Below, piece after piece: positions 44,845 through 54,122 of a stretch of 64,000 bases of DNA (within the stretch, counting starts at the first letter, position 1; each line of letters starts with the position of its first letter). The notes under the pieces are model-generated. The model made no database searches and was not told the DNA's origin. It saw nothing but the letters and a program-made list of their open reading frames with translations. Origin of the DNA: Acinetobacter sp. ANC 7912 (lineage in GTDB: Bacteria; Pseudomonadota; Gammaproteobacteria; Pseudomonadales; Moraxellaceae); NCBI RefSeq assembly GCF_039862785.1, contig NZ_CP156795.1, positions 2,790,001 to 2,854,000 of the forward strand, in the 5' to 3' direction. The translations under genes were made by a program, and so were the position numbers.

Positions 44845-47193
44845 TTACTTCGAACCTTTAATCCCGGCCTGTAATAACAATACACCTAAACCACCAATCT
44901 TGTTTTCTTGTGGCTTAGATTGTGGTTTCTTGCCTTGCGGGCGTTCACCACGTGCCTGCTGTGGACGCTTGCCTTGAGGCTTACGCTCACCACGCTGTTC
45001 ATTATTCTGTTCACGACGTGGCTGACGTGGTGCTTTCGCATGTGCTTCTGAGCCTTCTGGACGCATCGACAGGTTGACACGGTTACGTTCTACATCCACG
45101 TTTAAGACACGAACCTGAACGATCTGACCTGGTTTCACCACTTTATGTGGATCAGCAATGAATTCATTGGCCAGTTCAGAAATATGCACCAGACCGTCCT
45201 GATGCACACCAACATCCACGAATGCACCAAAGTTGGTGACATTAGTCACCACACCTTCCAACTGCATACCTTCAGTCAGCTGCGCCACTTCAGTAATGTC
45301 ATCACGGAACTTCGCAGTACAGAATTCTGGACGCGGGTCACGACCCGGTTTTTCCAGTTCGCTCAATACATCCTGAATCGTTGGCAGACCGAATTTATCA
45401 TCCACAAATTCTTCAGCATTGACCTGACGAATAATTTCAGTATTGCCGATGATGTCTTTTACAGTTGTAGCTTTAGAAGCAACAATCTTATTCACCAGTT
45501 CATAAGACTCTGGGTGCACTGCAGATGCATCTAATGGCTCAGAACCATTTTGAATGCGCAGGAAGCCTGCTGCCTGTTCAAAAGTACGTTCACCTAAACG
45601 CGGTACTTTTTTCAGATCCTGACGGTTGTCAAAACGGCCATTTTCCTTACGGAATTCCACGATTTGCTGCGCAATCGATTTATTCAGACCCGCGATATAA
45701 CCCAGAATTGCCGCCGATGCTGTATTCACATCGACACCGACCGAGTTCACACAATCTTCAACAACTGCTTCCAGCGTTTGAGCCAGACCAGTCTGGTTGA
45801 CGTCATGCTGGTATTGACCCACACCAATCGATTTAGGATCGATCTTCACCAGTTCAGCCAGGGGATCTTGCAAACGGCGTGCAATCGATACTGCACCACG
45901 AATAGATACATCCAGCTCAGGCAATTCCTGAGATGCCAATTCAGATGCTGAATAGACTGATGCACCTGCTTCTGATACAGAAACACGGGTTAGGTTTAGA
46001 TCCGTATTGGCAGCCATCATTTCAGCAATGAGTGCTTCAGTTTCACGGCTTGCGGTACCATTCCCAATCGCGATCAGGTCGACATTGAATTCACGGCATA
46101 GACGTACCAGTTCAGCCAGTGAACCTTCTTTATCTTCTTTTGGTGCAAATGGATAAATCGTGCTATGTGCCAGTACATCACCTGACTCATTTACCACAGC
46201 CAGTTTCACACCAGTACGGATCCCCGGATCGACGCCCAGTGTGGTACGTGCGCCAGCTGGTGCAGACAATAATAAATGACGCAGATTCTCAGCAAACACC
46301 TGCATCGCTTCTGCTTCTGCTGCCAGACGTTTTTCAGTCAATAAAGAATGTTCAACCGTTGGACGTACTTTACCGAGCCAGAACAGTTTTGCAGTCTGTT
46401 TCAGGAAATCCTGACGGGATTGTGGCTGGATCGCATCCAGATTGTATTCGGTTTCAATACGCGCCAATGGTGCTTCATCTTCACCATCCACTTTTAAGCC
46501 TAGGACATTTTCCTGACGGCCACGCAGCATCGCCAATAAACGGTGCGAAGGAACTTTGTTTAGGCTTTCTGAAAAATCAAAGTAATCGCGGAATTTTTTA
46601 CCGACTTCTTTTTTCTCATCGCTGGCAACTAAACTTTTTAAAATGGCAGTTTTTGCAAATGTCGCTTTCAGTTCAGCAGTCAGCGCAATGTTCTGCGCCC
46701 ACTCATCAATCAGAATGTGCTGGATGGCATCGAGCTGGCTTTCCAGATCCGGATAATCTTCATGGCTAAAGCCAGCCAGTGCTTCTGCCGGATCAACTTC
46801 TTCCTGGAAAATTCGTTCTGCAATTGGACCAAGACCAGCTTCTTTCGCCTTGAAAGACTTGCTAGTACGCTTCGGACGGTACGGCGCATAGATCTCTTCA
46901 AGTGCATTCTTGGTTTCAGCGGCATTGACACGCGCCAATAAATCATCAGTCAGTTTATTTTGTTCTTTTAGTGATTCAATCACCTTTTCACGGCGTTCAA
47001 ACAAATCACGTAAATACGATAAACGTGTGTCGAGCTGGCGAAGTTGCGTATCGTCTAGGCCCTGTGTTACTTCTTTACGGTAACGTGCAATAAATGGAAC
47101 ACTGGCACCTTCATCAATCAATTTGATGGCAGCTTCTACTTGATTTGGACGTACGGCAAGTTCTTTTGCCAACTGCTGAACTAAGTCAGTCAT
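44845..47193 (-). CDS. tex: Tex-family transcription accessory / RNA-binding protein
   Basis: A 782-residue Tex protein, thought to bind nucleic acids during transcription. Visible parts are the N-terminal helical Tex domain (VPFIARYRKEVTQGLDD), a YqgF/RNase H-like fold (LGVDPGIRTGVKLAVV), helix-hairpin-helix repeats (SVGVDVNTASAAILGYIAGL, then FDNRQDLKKVPRLGERTFEQAAGF), and a C-terminal S1 domain (LEGVVTNVTNFGAFVDVGVHQDGLVH). A basic, Gln/Arg/Lys-rich tail of about 65 residues follows. I use ATG 47193; a GTG five codons upstream is possible. Confidence 0.94.
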   Translation of the reverse strand: MTDLVQQLAKELAVRPNQVEAAIKLIDEGASVPFIARYRKEVTQGLDDTQLRQLDTRLSYLRDLFERREKVIESLKEQNKLTDDLLARVNAAETKNALEEIYAPYRPKRTSKSFKAKEAGLGPIAERIFQEEVDPAEALAGFSHEDYPDLESQLDAIQHILIDEWAQNIALTAELKATFAKTAILKSLVASDEKKEVGKKFRDYFDFSESLNKVPSHRLLAMLRGRQENVLGLKVDGEDEAPLARIETEYNLDAIQPQSRQDFLKQTAKLFWLGKVRPTVEHSLLTEKRLAAEAEAMQVFAENLRHLLLSAPAGARTTLGVDPGIRTGVKLAVVNESGDVLAHSTIYPFAPKEDKEGSLAELVRLCREFNVDLIAIGNGTASRETEALIAEMMAANTDLNLTRVSVSEAGASVYSASELASQELPELDVSIRGAVSIARRLQDPLAELVKIDPKSIGVGQYQHDVNQTGLAQTLEAVVEDCVNSVGVDVNTASAAILGYIAGLNKSIAQQIVEFRKENGRFDNRQDLKKVPRLGERTFEQAAGFLRIQNGSEPLDASAVHPESYELVNKIVASKATTVKDIIGNTEIIRQVNAEEFVDDKFGLPTIQDVLSELEKPGRDPRPEFCTAKFRDDITEVAQLTEGMQLEGVVTNVTNFGAFVDVGVHQDGLVHISELANEFIADPHKVVKPGQIVQVRVLNVDVERNRVNLSMRPEGSEAHAKAPRQPRREQNNEQRGERKPQGKRPQQARGERPQGKKPQSKPQENKIGGLGVLLLQAGIKGSK

Positions 47194-47530
47194 CGTGTTT
47201 GATCCCACAAGGATAAGTACTAAATGGCATGATTATAAAGACCAGGTCTATAAAATCCACAATTGTTTTTATTAATTTAGCTCAAGGAATTATATCAGTT
47301 GTCAGATGTGCTGAAATGAATAATGGATGAGTCACGATATCCCCTCATGCAAATAGGCCAATAAAAGCGAAACTTTTCGCCCTGAGATGTATATATTTGG
47401 TATCTACACCTTGATTTTAACTGCGATTTTTGTTGCTTTAGAGCATAGTCAATCGTTATAAATGAATCGTATACTCAAGACATCACTTAGTTTTTGTTTA
47501 AGACGACAATAAAGAATAAAGGAGCACCTC
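47194..47530. promoter_or_regulatory. Divergent tex / ompR intergenic region
   Basis: About 340 AT-rich bases contain promoters for both genes. I see a small AAAAGCGAAAC-TTTTCGCC hairpin near 47366-47384 and AAAGGAG directly before ompR. No further gene or repeat is apparent. Confidence 0.5.
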
Positions 47531-48295
47531 ATGAGTTTAGTTGTACCCGCTGAAAAATCCGATGCAGTACATACCGAAACCGATCGGGTAGAACGCATTC
47601 TGGTTGTCGATGACGATGTCCGTTTACGTACTTTGCTGCAGCGCTTTCTGGAAGATAAAGGATTTGTAGTCAAAACAGCGCATGATGCAACCCAGATGGA
47701 TCGACTGTTGCAGCGGGAACTGTTCTCTCTGATCGTGCTCGATTTTATGCTTCCGGTTGAGGATGGTCTGAGTATCTGTCGTCGTTTACGCCAATCCAAT
47801 ATCGACACCCCGATTATTATGCTCACTGCACGTGGCAGCGACTCAGACCGTATTGCCGGTCTGGAAGCTGGCGCTGATGATTACCTGCCAAAACCATTTA
47901 ACCCAAATGAGTTACTCGCACGTATCCGTGCCATCTTACGTCGTCAAGTACGTGAAGTTCCAGGCGCGCCAAGCCAACAAATGGAAGTCGTTTCCTTTGG
48001 TCCATGGTCACTGGATTTATCTACCCGCACCCTCACCCGCGAAGGTCAAGTCGTAACCTTAACCACTGGCGAATTTGCCGTTCTAAAAGCCCTAGTACAA
48101 CATCCACGTGAACCACTGACACGTGACAAGCTTATGAATCTGGCGCGTGGTCGTGAATGGGGTGCCATGGAACGTTCGATTGATGTTCAGGTGTCTCGCC
48201 TGCGTCGTCTGGTCGAGGAGAACCCGGCTCGTGCGCGTTACATTCAAACAGTTTGGGGTGTCGGTTACGTCTTCGTTCCAGATGGTGCTGAATAA
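47531..48295 (+). CDS. ompR: Response regulator OmpR
   Basis: The DNA-binding partner of EnvZ, controlling osmotic and envelope responses. The 254-residue protein has a receiver domain with the acidic pair in VVDDDVRL (26-28), the phosphorylated Asp71 (VLDFMLP) and Lys121 (LPKPFNP). A winged-helix output domain follows, with LTTGEFAVLKAL and RSIDVQVSRLRRLVEEN near the C-terminus. AAAGGAG precedes the ATG. Unlike in enterobacteria, 236 bases separate it from envZ, and that spacer has inverted repeats. Confidence 0.94.
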   Translation: MSLVVPAEKSDAVHTETDRVERILVVDDDVRLRTLLQRFLEDKGFVVKTAHDATQMDRLLQRELFSLIVLDFMLPVEDGLSICRRLRQSNIDTPIIMLTARGSDSDRIAGLEAGADDYLPKPFNPNELLARIRAILRRQVREVPGAPSQQMEVVSFGPWSLDLSTRTLTREGQVVTLTTGEFAVLKALVQHPREPLTRDKLMNLARGREWGAMERSIDVQVSRLRRLVEENPARARYIQTVWGVGYVFVPDGAE

Positions 48296-48314
48296 TTTAA
48301 AAGAAATAAAAAGG

Positions 48315-48410
48315 GACTATTAAATTTATGTTTAATGTCCCTCATGCTATTCGTTATCTTCCCACTTAAATTTTATTTTTTAAAGAGGACTGAACCAGCG
48401 AATAGCATAG
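48315..48410 (+). repeat. Nested inverted repeats in the ompR-envZ spacer
   Basis: A GGGAC...GTCCC hairpin with AT arms (about 48314-48341) is followed by ATGCTATTCG (48344-48353), complementary to CGAATAGCAT (48399-48408). Together they could fold the spacer RNA between the two cistrons. There is no clear T run, so partial termination or RNA processing is more likely than a full stop. Confidence 0.6.
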
Positions 48411-48531
48411 CTAATTTAAGTAACTATTTCTACTTGTTCTAAAATAAAATTCAATTTCCTTAATCAAAGGCAAAAGTGGCAATTTTTTCTCTAACAATAT
48501 TTTTACTACTTAATGCCTACAGGATGCTGGT

Positions 48532-49992
48532 GTGAAACTCGACCCCATCGACCCACAAGAATTTACTGATTTTGTCCGTTATTCAGAAAAGAAACGCACC
48601 CCTTGGGAACGTTTTCTCGACAAGATCAAACCGCGTTCAGCCGCTATGCGCACGGCTGTCCTGGTTCTATTTGTGGTGCTATTTAGCCTGTTTATGTCGA
48701 TGTGGTTCTTTTGGCGCACCCTGTATCTTCCAGAAATTCAGCACCATGCACGCTATCTCGCTGTTGAACTGGAAATTCTACATAACCCTGACTTACGCAT
48801 GTATCACCATGATCAGGAAGTGGATATCGATGCTTACTTAAAAAACCGCATTGGCATTGAATACATCACTAATCCTAAGCAATTTCCCAATATTCGTGAA
48901 AAAGTCATTGCTGAGTTTTTTACCAATAAAATTGAGGAAAAGCTGGCTAATGAACTTCGCATTCAAGAAGCAACCGTTTATTTCCAGTTCAAGCCAAGTC
49001 CACGCATCTGGATCCAAACCCCTGAAATGAATGGCAACTGGGTACGTGAACCACTAAAAACCTATGCCAACTATAGTCCTGAACTCATTTTTGCTTGGTT
49101 GCTGGGTATTCCACTGATTGCCGGTATCATCATTCTGACCTTAGTTCGTCAGCTGAATCGCCCTCTACGTCGTTTACAGAATGCCGCAAACAGCTATAGT
49201 AAAACTGGCTCAGCACCTTATCTGGATACCAACCACGGTCCGCTAGAAATCCGTCAAGTGAACCATGCCTTTAACCAGATGATTTATACGCTGGATCAGA
49301 CTGAACGTGATCGCCGTATCATGCTTGCCGGGATCTCTCATGACCTGCGTACTCCCCTAACCCGAATCCGTCTAAGTGCTGAAATGATGCCAGATGAAGA
49401 TTTTCTGAAAGAAGGTTTGATTTATGATGTGGAGGATATGGATGCAATTTTAAATCAGTTCATTTCCTATATGCGGGATGGATCGGATGAAGAACCTCAG
49501 GAAACCAACGTCAATACTTTATTACAAGAACTGGTAACCCAGTTTAAGCCACTCGATATCCGTTTTACTCCACAGGAATTGCCCCTGATTCAGGCACGTA
49601 GTATGTCACTTAAGCGTTTGATTGGTAACTTAATTAATAATTCTAAACGCTATGGTGCCGAACCCATCGAGCTTTCCGCCCATACTGATCAGGATCGATT
49701 ACTGATCAAAGTCGCAGATCATGGTGAAGGTATTCCTGAAGACCAGATTGAAGATTTGATGCAACCTTTTGTGCGTGGAAATTCCGCGCGTACCGTGCAA
49801 GGTAGCGGTTTAGGCTTAGCCATTGTCAAACGGATCGTAGACATCCATTCCGGTGAATTACATATTCATAATCGTCCCGAAGGCGGCCTTGAAGCGATTA
49901 TTTCACTACCCTTAAATCAGGATGAATCAGAGACTCCGACTGAGCCAACGACACTAGAAAAAATCCGCCAAACTATCACTGATCATTTTTAA
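48532..49992 (+). CDS. envZ: Sensor histidine kinase EnvZ
   Basis: Senses envelope or osmotic state and phosphorylates OmpR. The 486-residue protein has two membrane helices (about 38-62 and 182-205) bounding a periplasmic domain, a HAMP linker (about 206-260), the H box GISHDLRTPLTRIRLS with His270, and an HATPase domain with N box NLINNSKRYG, DHGEGIPEDQ and GSGLGLAIV. The start is a GTG (48532) preceded by AGGA. An acidic N-terminal segment of about 38 residues precedes the first helix. Confidence 0.94.
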   Translation: MKLDPIDPQEFTDFVRYSEKKRTPWERFLDKIKPRSAAMRTAVLVLFVVLFSLFMSMWFFWRTLYLPEIQHHARYLAVELEILHNPDLRMYHHDQEVDIDAYLKNRIGIEYITNPKQFPNIREKVIAEFFTNKIEEKLANELRIQEATVYFQFKPSPRIWIQTPEMNGNWVREPLKTYANYSPELIFAWLLGIPLIAGIIILTLVRQLNRPLRRLQNAANSYSKTGSAPYLDTNHGPLEIRQVNHAFNQMIYTLDQTERDRRIMLAGISHDLRTPLTRIRLSAEMMPDEDFLKEGLIYDVEDMDAILNQFISYMRDGSDEEPQETNVNTLLQELVTQFKPLDIRFTPQELPLIQARSMSLKRLIGNLINNSKRYGAEPIELSAHTDQDRLLIKVADHGEGIPEDQIEDLMQPFVRGNSARTVQGSGLGLAIVKRIVDIHSGELHIHNRPEGGLEAIISLPLNQDESETPTEPTTLEKIRQTITDHF

Positions 49993-50197
49993 CGACAGCT
50001 TAATATTTAAACATTTAAACTTTCGATTTTATTTCACCTTTCATATAAAATATATATTAATCAATATATTAAAAATCATCATGGTTTTTTATACTGTTAT
50101 TTAGCTAAAAAATTAGACCTTAGCCTAACACCTATGCAAAATACTTTTTTTGATCGGTACAATCCGTATCAGTGTTCAGGAATTTAAGAGAGTTCAA

Positions 50198-51718
50198 ATG
50201 TCTTTAGACCGTATCCGTTTAGCATCCCTACACAATAAGGTAATGAGTGCAGAACAAGCAGCCCAGTTCATCAAAGATGGCATGACTGTAGGTATGAGTG
50301 GCTTCACCCGTGCAGGCGAAGCGAAAGCGGTTCCACTGGCTCTGGTGCAGCAGGCAAAAGCGAACCCATTAAAGATTACTCTTATCACTGGTGCCTCTCT
50401 GGGTAATGACCTGGACAAACAACTAACAGAAGCCGGTGTATTGGCACGTCGCCTGCCATTCCAGGTAGACAACACTTTACGTAAAGCCATCAACAAAGGC
50501 GAAGTGATGTTCATCGATCAGCACTTGTCTGAAACTGTTGAACAAATGCGTAACCAGCAGCTGAAAAAACCAGATGTAGCAGTGATTGAAGCAGTCGCGA
50601 TCACTGAAGACGGCGGCATCATTCCTACAACTTCGGTTGGTAACTCTGCAAGCTTTGCCATTTTTGCAGAAAAAGTCATTGTAGAAATCAACACAAACTT
50701 AAGCCCAGCATTTGAAGGCTTACACGATATCTATATCCCAACTTATCGTCCAACACGTCAACCTATTCCACTGACTCAAGTAGATGAGCGTATTGGTACC
50801 CATGCAATCAATATTGATCCATCTAAGATTGTCGGTATCGTATTTAACGGTGAATACCACGACTCTCCATCAACTGTGACTGAACCGGATGATGAGACTC
50901 AATCTATTGCCAACCACCTGATCGCATTCTTCGAAAAAGAAGTGGCAGCAGACCGTTTACCGAAAAACCTTGGCCCACTTCAGGCAGGTATTGGTTCAAT
51001 TGCCAACGCAGTATTGACTGGTCTAAAAGAATCTAACTTTGAAGACCTGATCATGTACTCGGAAGTACTGCAAGACTGTACTTTTGCCCTGATCGATGCA
51101 GGTAAAATGAAATTTGCTTCAGGCTCCTCTATTACTCTTTCTGCAAAATACGGCGAAAAAGTATTTAACAACCTTGAGCAATACAAAGACAAACTTGTGC
51201 TTCGTCCACAAGAAATCTCAAACCACCCAGAGCTGGTACGTCGTCTAGGTATTATCGGGATCAATACTGCGCTTGAATTCGATATCTACGGTAACGTGAA
51301 CTCTACTCACGTTTGCGGTAGCAAAATGATGAACGGTATCGGTGGTTCAGGTGACTTCGCACGCAACGCACACATTGCAATCTTCGTGACCAAGTCTATT
51401 GCGAAAGGCGGTGACATCTCTTCAGTTGTCCCAATGGCATCTCACGTTGACCACACCGGTCATGACGTTGACGTACTGGTTACTGAACAGGGCCTGGCAG
51501 ACCTACGTGGTCTGGCACCTCGTGAGCGTGCTCGTGCCATCATCGATAACTGTGTACACCCAATGTACAAAGATGCACTGAATGATTACTTCGACCGTGC
51601 CTGTGCAAAAGGTGGTCAAACCCCTCACCTGCTAAATGAAGCATTAAGCTGGCATGAAAACTTTGAAGCAACAGGTTCTATGTTAAGTCCTGCTGCGAAA
51701 GAAGCGAAATCTGCATAA
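50198..51718 (+). CDS. Acetyl-CoA hydrolase/transferase family protein (succinyl-CoA:acetate CoA-transferase type)
   Basis: A 506-residue class I CoA-transferase that probably exchanges CoA between succinyl-CoA and acetate, or hydrolyses acetyl-CoA. The catalytic glutamate is visible in MYSEVLQD (Glu289), with the GFTRAGEAKAVP N-terminus, GIGSIANAVLTGL and the C-terminal TEQGLADLRGLAPRERAR. GAGAG five bases before the ATG at 50198 sets the start. It is a single gene with its own terminator. It may serve acetate or propionate metabolism; the exact substrate cannot be fixed from sequence. Confidence 0.9.
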   Translation: MSLDRIRLASLHNKVMSAEQAAQFIKDGMTVGMSGFTRAGEAKAVPLALVQQAKANPLKITLITGASLGNDLDKQLTEAGVLARRLPFQVDNTLRKAINKGEVMFIDQHLSETVEQMRNQQLKKPDVAVIEAVAITEDGGIIPTTSVGNSASFAIFAEKVIVEINTNLSPAFEGLHDIYIPTYRPTRQPIPLTQVDERIGTHAINIDPSKIVGIVFNGEYHDSPSTVTEPDDETQSIANHLIAFFEKEVAADRLPKNLGPLQAGIGSIANAVLTGLKESNFEDLIMYSEVLQDCTFALIDAGKMKFASGSSITLSAKYGEKVFNNLEQYKDKLVLRPQEISNHPELVRRLGIIGINTALEFDIYGNVNSTHVCGSKMMNGIGGSGDFARNAHIAIFVTKSIAKGGDISSVVPMASHVDHTGHDVDVLVTEQGLADLRGLAPRERARAIIDNCVHPMYKDALNDYFDRACAKGGQTPHLLNEALSWHENFEATGSMLSPAAKEAKSA

Positions 51719-51731
51719 TTAATCGCATCAT

Positions 51732-51760
51732 CAAAAAACGCCCTTCGGGGCGTTTTTTAT
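51732..51760 (+). terminator. Rho-independent terminator with UUCG tetraloop
   Basis: AAAAAACGCCC-TTCG-GGGCGTTTTTTA follows the CoA-transferase gene. The stem is perfect and the loop is the very stable UUCG. Confidence 0.95.
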
Positions 51761-51768
51761 TGGGAGGG

Positions 51769-52161
51769 TTAAAAGAATTGGATCTGACTTGCGATCGATT
51801 CTCCTATATCAGCAAACCCATCAAAAGATAATCGAAACTCAATTATTCCAATGGAAACCACCTCTTGATTGATTTGTAAAATTAGCTGCCCTTGTGCATT
51901 ACGGTAAAAAAAGCTTGTCAGCCTGCTTAAACCTTATTGTTGATGGAGTTCATACTGGTTTAACGCCTCAATGATTTTAAGTCCATCTAAACGATGCGGA
52001 TCCATTGCAGTTTAAATTGAGTTGTCTTGCCCTGTAACCCTGGCCAAAGCATTATCTTCTAACACTTGCATAGTGGATGAACGATAGAATTCTGCTTTAG
52101 CCGTAGTAGTCATCATACCCAAGACCATCATCATGAGTATGCAAGAAACGACCCGATACAT
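51769..52161 (-). pseudogene. Degraded secreted-protein gene with two in-frame stops
   Basis: From ATG 52161 the minus strand reads a signal peptide (MYRVVSCILMMMVLGMMTTT, then AKA), then EFYRSSTMQVLEDNALARVTGQD and a TAA. The same frame continues for about 27 codons to a second TAA and then for 47 more codons to a third stop at 51769. The total is 131 codons without any frameshift. The 'MQVLED.LA.VTGQ' segment resembles the start of DUF6160/FilA-like Acinetobacter surface proteins. Two point mutations appear to have killed it. The family link is tentative. Confidence 0.6.
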
Positions 52162-52170
52162 ACGACTGCC

Positions 52171-52206
52171 TTCAATGACACGTACGATATTGTACGTATC
52201 ATTGAA
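52171..52206. promoter_or_regulatory. 36-base near-perfect palindrome (candidate operator)
   Basis: TTCAATGACACGTACGAT is followed by ATTGTACGTATCATTGAA; 16 of 18 base pairs match. It lies 9 bases upstream of the pseudogene start and 240 bases before the FrnE-like gene. The length and dyad symmetry suggest a TetR- or GntR-type operator. Confidence 0.55.
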
Positions 52207-52446
52207 AATAGCACTTTCTCACACACCCAACACTACCATTCATCTTATTGATTTATTAAATATTTTTAAAAAATTTCAACGCATTTTTTTATATGATTAC
52301 GGTATTTAATTTGCATAAATCTTCTGGATTTTTACCCCTCCATATTTTTGGAGGAATTGTAAAGTAAATACTTAAAAATATTATAGACTTTAAATTTATC
52401 AACTGCGCCCTCATACTTCTTTTAACGAGAATATTCAGGAAATTTC

Positions 52447-53133
52447 ATGCGTGTAGATATCTGGTCTGATGTGGTTTGCCCTTTTTGCTATATTGGAAAA
52501 AAACGTCTGGAAGCGGCTGCAGCACAAGTTGGTGTAGAGCTTGAAGTGCATTGGCATAGCTTTCAGTTAGATCCTGAAGCACCAGCACGTCAGGAAATTT
52601 CCAATTCAGAACGTTTAGCACAAAAGTATGGTCGTAGCATTGCAGAAGTTGAAGAGATGCAATGCAATATTGCTGAGATGGCCAAAGCTGAAGGCATTGA
52701 ATTTAACTGGGAAGGTGCCAATTCCGGCAATACCTTTAATGCACATCGCATCATTCACTTGGCACAAAGCAAAGGCTTGGGCAATGAAGCTGAAGAAGCA
52801 TTTTTCTATAGTTACATGACTCAAGGTCTGCCGATTGGTGAGCGTGAAACTTTGGAAGATGTTGCTGCACGTATTGGCCTAAATCCGGTTGAAGTCGATG
52901 ATGTGCTGGATTCAGATGAATTTGCAGATTTCGTCAAGTTTGATCAGGAGCTGGCACGCGACCAACTCAAAGTGACGGGTGTGCCGTTCTTTGTCTTTGA
53001 TCAACGTATTGCACTAGCAGGTGCTCAACCCAAAGAAGTCTTTGTACAGGTATTGGAAAAAGCCTTAGAAGGCCCACAAGCAGCAGCGCCACAGTGTACT
53101 GATGAACAGTGTGAAGTCCCTAAATCTGAATAA
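52447..53133 (+). CDS. DsbA-family oxidoreductase, FrnE type
   Basis: A 228-residue cytoplasmic thioredoxin-fold protein of the FrnE/2-hydroxychromene isomerase group. It starts MRVDIWSDVVCPFCYIGKKR with the CxxC active site at Cys11 and Cys14. Further marks are HWHSFQLDPEAP, NTFNAHRIIHLAQ and the cis-Pro loop VTGVPFFVFD. A short C-terminal tail has a second cysteine pair (PQCTDEQCEVP). No signal peptide is present. AGGA precedes the ATG. It probably acts in thiol redox balance. Confidence 0.88.
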   Translation: MRVDIWSDVVCPFCYIGKKRLEAAAAQVGVELEVHWHSFQLDPEAPARQEISNSERLAQKYGRSIAEVEEMQCNIAEMAKAEGIEFNWEGANSGNTFNAHRIIHLAQSKGLGNEAEEAFFYSYMTQGLPIGERETLEDVAARIGLNPVEVDDVLDSDEFADFVKFDQELARDQLKVTGVPFFVFDQRIALAGAQPKEVFVQVLEKALEGPQAAAPQCTDEQCEVPKSE

Positions 53134-53144
53134 TTACACTTATA

Positions 53145-53174
53145 TAAAAATCCCCATCTGGTATGGGGATTTTT
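53145..53174. terminator. Terminator between the FrnE-like gene and dodecin
   Basis: AAAAATCCCCAT pairs with ATGGGGATTTTT around CTGGT. A and T runs on both sides let it serve both convergent genes. Confidence 0.92.
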
Positions 53175-53183
53175 TATTTCAGA

Positions 53184-53384
53184 TTATTCGACCAAAAAAC
53201 TAATTTTAAGATTGACCCGGTACTCTGTGATCTTATTCTCCTTGACCACGACCTTCTGTTCATTAATCCAAGCACCCTGAACATTTTTTACTGTTTCTGT
53301 CACTTTGGTAATTCCACTCTGGATGGCATCCTCAAAGCTTTTCGTGCTGCTTGAATTGACTTCGACCACTTTTGCAATAGCCAT
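53184..53384 (-). CDS. Dodecin family flavin-binding protein
   Basis: A 66-residue protein of the dodecin family, which assembles into dodecamers that store flavins or CoA. The family pattern is clear: AKVVEVNSSSTKSFEDAIQSGI, VKNVQGAWINEQKVVVKENKITEYRVNLKISFLVE. The WIxEQK block supplies the flavin-stacking tryptophan in this family. It is a single gene, convergent with the FrnE-like gene. GGAGCTC lies before the ATG, read on its own strand as AGAGAGCTCC. Confidence 0.9.
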   Translation of the reverse strand: MAIAKVVEVNSSSTKSFEDAIQSGITKVTETVKNVQGAWINEQKVVVKENKITEYRVNLKISFLVE

Positions 53385-53784
53385 AATGGAGCTCTCTTGT
53401 TATGATGAATGAACTCTCATCATAGTGAATTTGATAATTTTAAAATGTCTGTTTAAACATCTCACAGCAAATCCTTACACAGGTTTTACATTGTATTATT
53501 GACTATATGATGACGAACTTTAGAGAGGATTATGCATCTGTTTTATGCTCATCCTATCTCAGTTTAGAGTTATCAAAATCAGGTCTTGGTTCATCGCTAG
53601 GCATCATCAAAAATAGAGTAAAAATTCTAATTATTTGTTTTTAATCAATAATTTTTTATAATTTTAACAAAATTGCCGAATTGATCATTTTTTCATAGCA
53701 GTAGATTGATATGATTATTCACGTAAATAAGGTTCAATTTTCTCCCAGTTCGACATCTCGAACATCTGTTTAAAAGGTGATGTT
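53385..53784. other. AT-rich gap before a small secreted peptide gene
   Basis: About 400 bases. Near 53533 an ATG with an AGAGAGG site starts only an 11-codon frame. No hairpin terminator or repeat stands out. The last 100 bases probably hold the promoter of the peptide gene. Confidence 0.45.
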
Positions 53785-53940
53785 ATGAACGCAATTAAAT
53801 TTGCTTTGGCTGCAGCTGTGATGGCTTTTTCAGTAACTACGACTGCTCAGATTGTCTATACACCAGACTTTCCAACTAAACAGGCACCTGCAGTTGAAAC
53901 TGCTTCAGCCGATACAGCTGGAACTGCTCAACAGGCTTAG
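53785..53940 (+). CDS. Small secreted peptide (51 residues)
   Basis: A short reading frame with a classic signal peptide (MNAIKFALAAAVMAFSVTTTA, cleavage near residues 21-22). A mature part of about 30 residues follows (QIVYTPDFPTKQAP then an Ala/Thr-rich end). AAGG lies seven bases before the ATG and a terminator follows directly, so it looks like a complete one-gene unit. The mature peptide has no cysteines. The function is unknown. Confidence 0.7.
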   Translation: MNAIKFALAAAVMAFSVTTTAQIVYTPDFPTKQAPAVETASADTAGTAQQA

Positions 53941-53957
53941 GTTTTAAATTGCTTTTT

Positions 53958-53990
53958 ACTACAACAGGCTGCTTATGCGGCCTGTTTTTT
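53958..53990 (+). terminator. Terminator of the small peptide gene
   Basis: ACAGGC and GCCTGT pair around TGCTTATGCG and run into T6. Confidence 0.85.
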
Positions 53991-54122
53991 ATTGTGATCT
54001 TTGACACTTTTCCAGATTTTACTGAGTGAAATCTCTAGAAAATATTTGATAAAAAATAACATTTTTTTATTTTCCTTGCCTATAATCAAAAAATAACCAA
54101 TTTTAATTATATCCAGTTTGCT

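Noticed and set aside
53533..53620. Short frame with AGAGAGG site beginning MHLFYAHPIS, faintly like a glutathione S-transferase N-terminus
   Set aside because: Only 11 codons before a stop and no GST sequence downstream in any frame; too short to call even a remnant.
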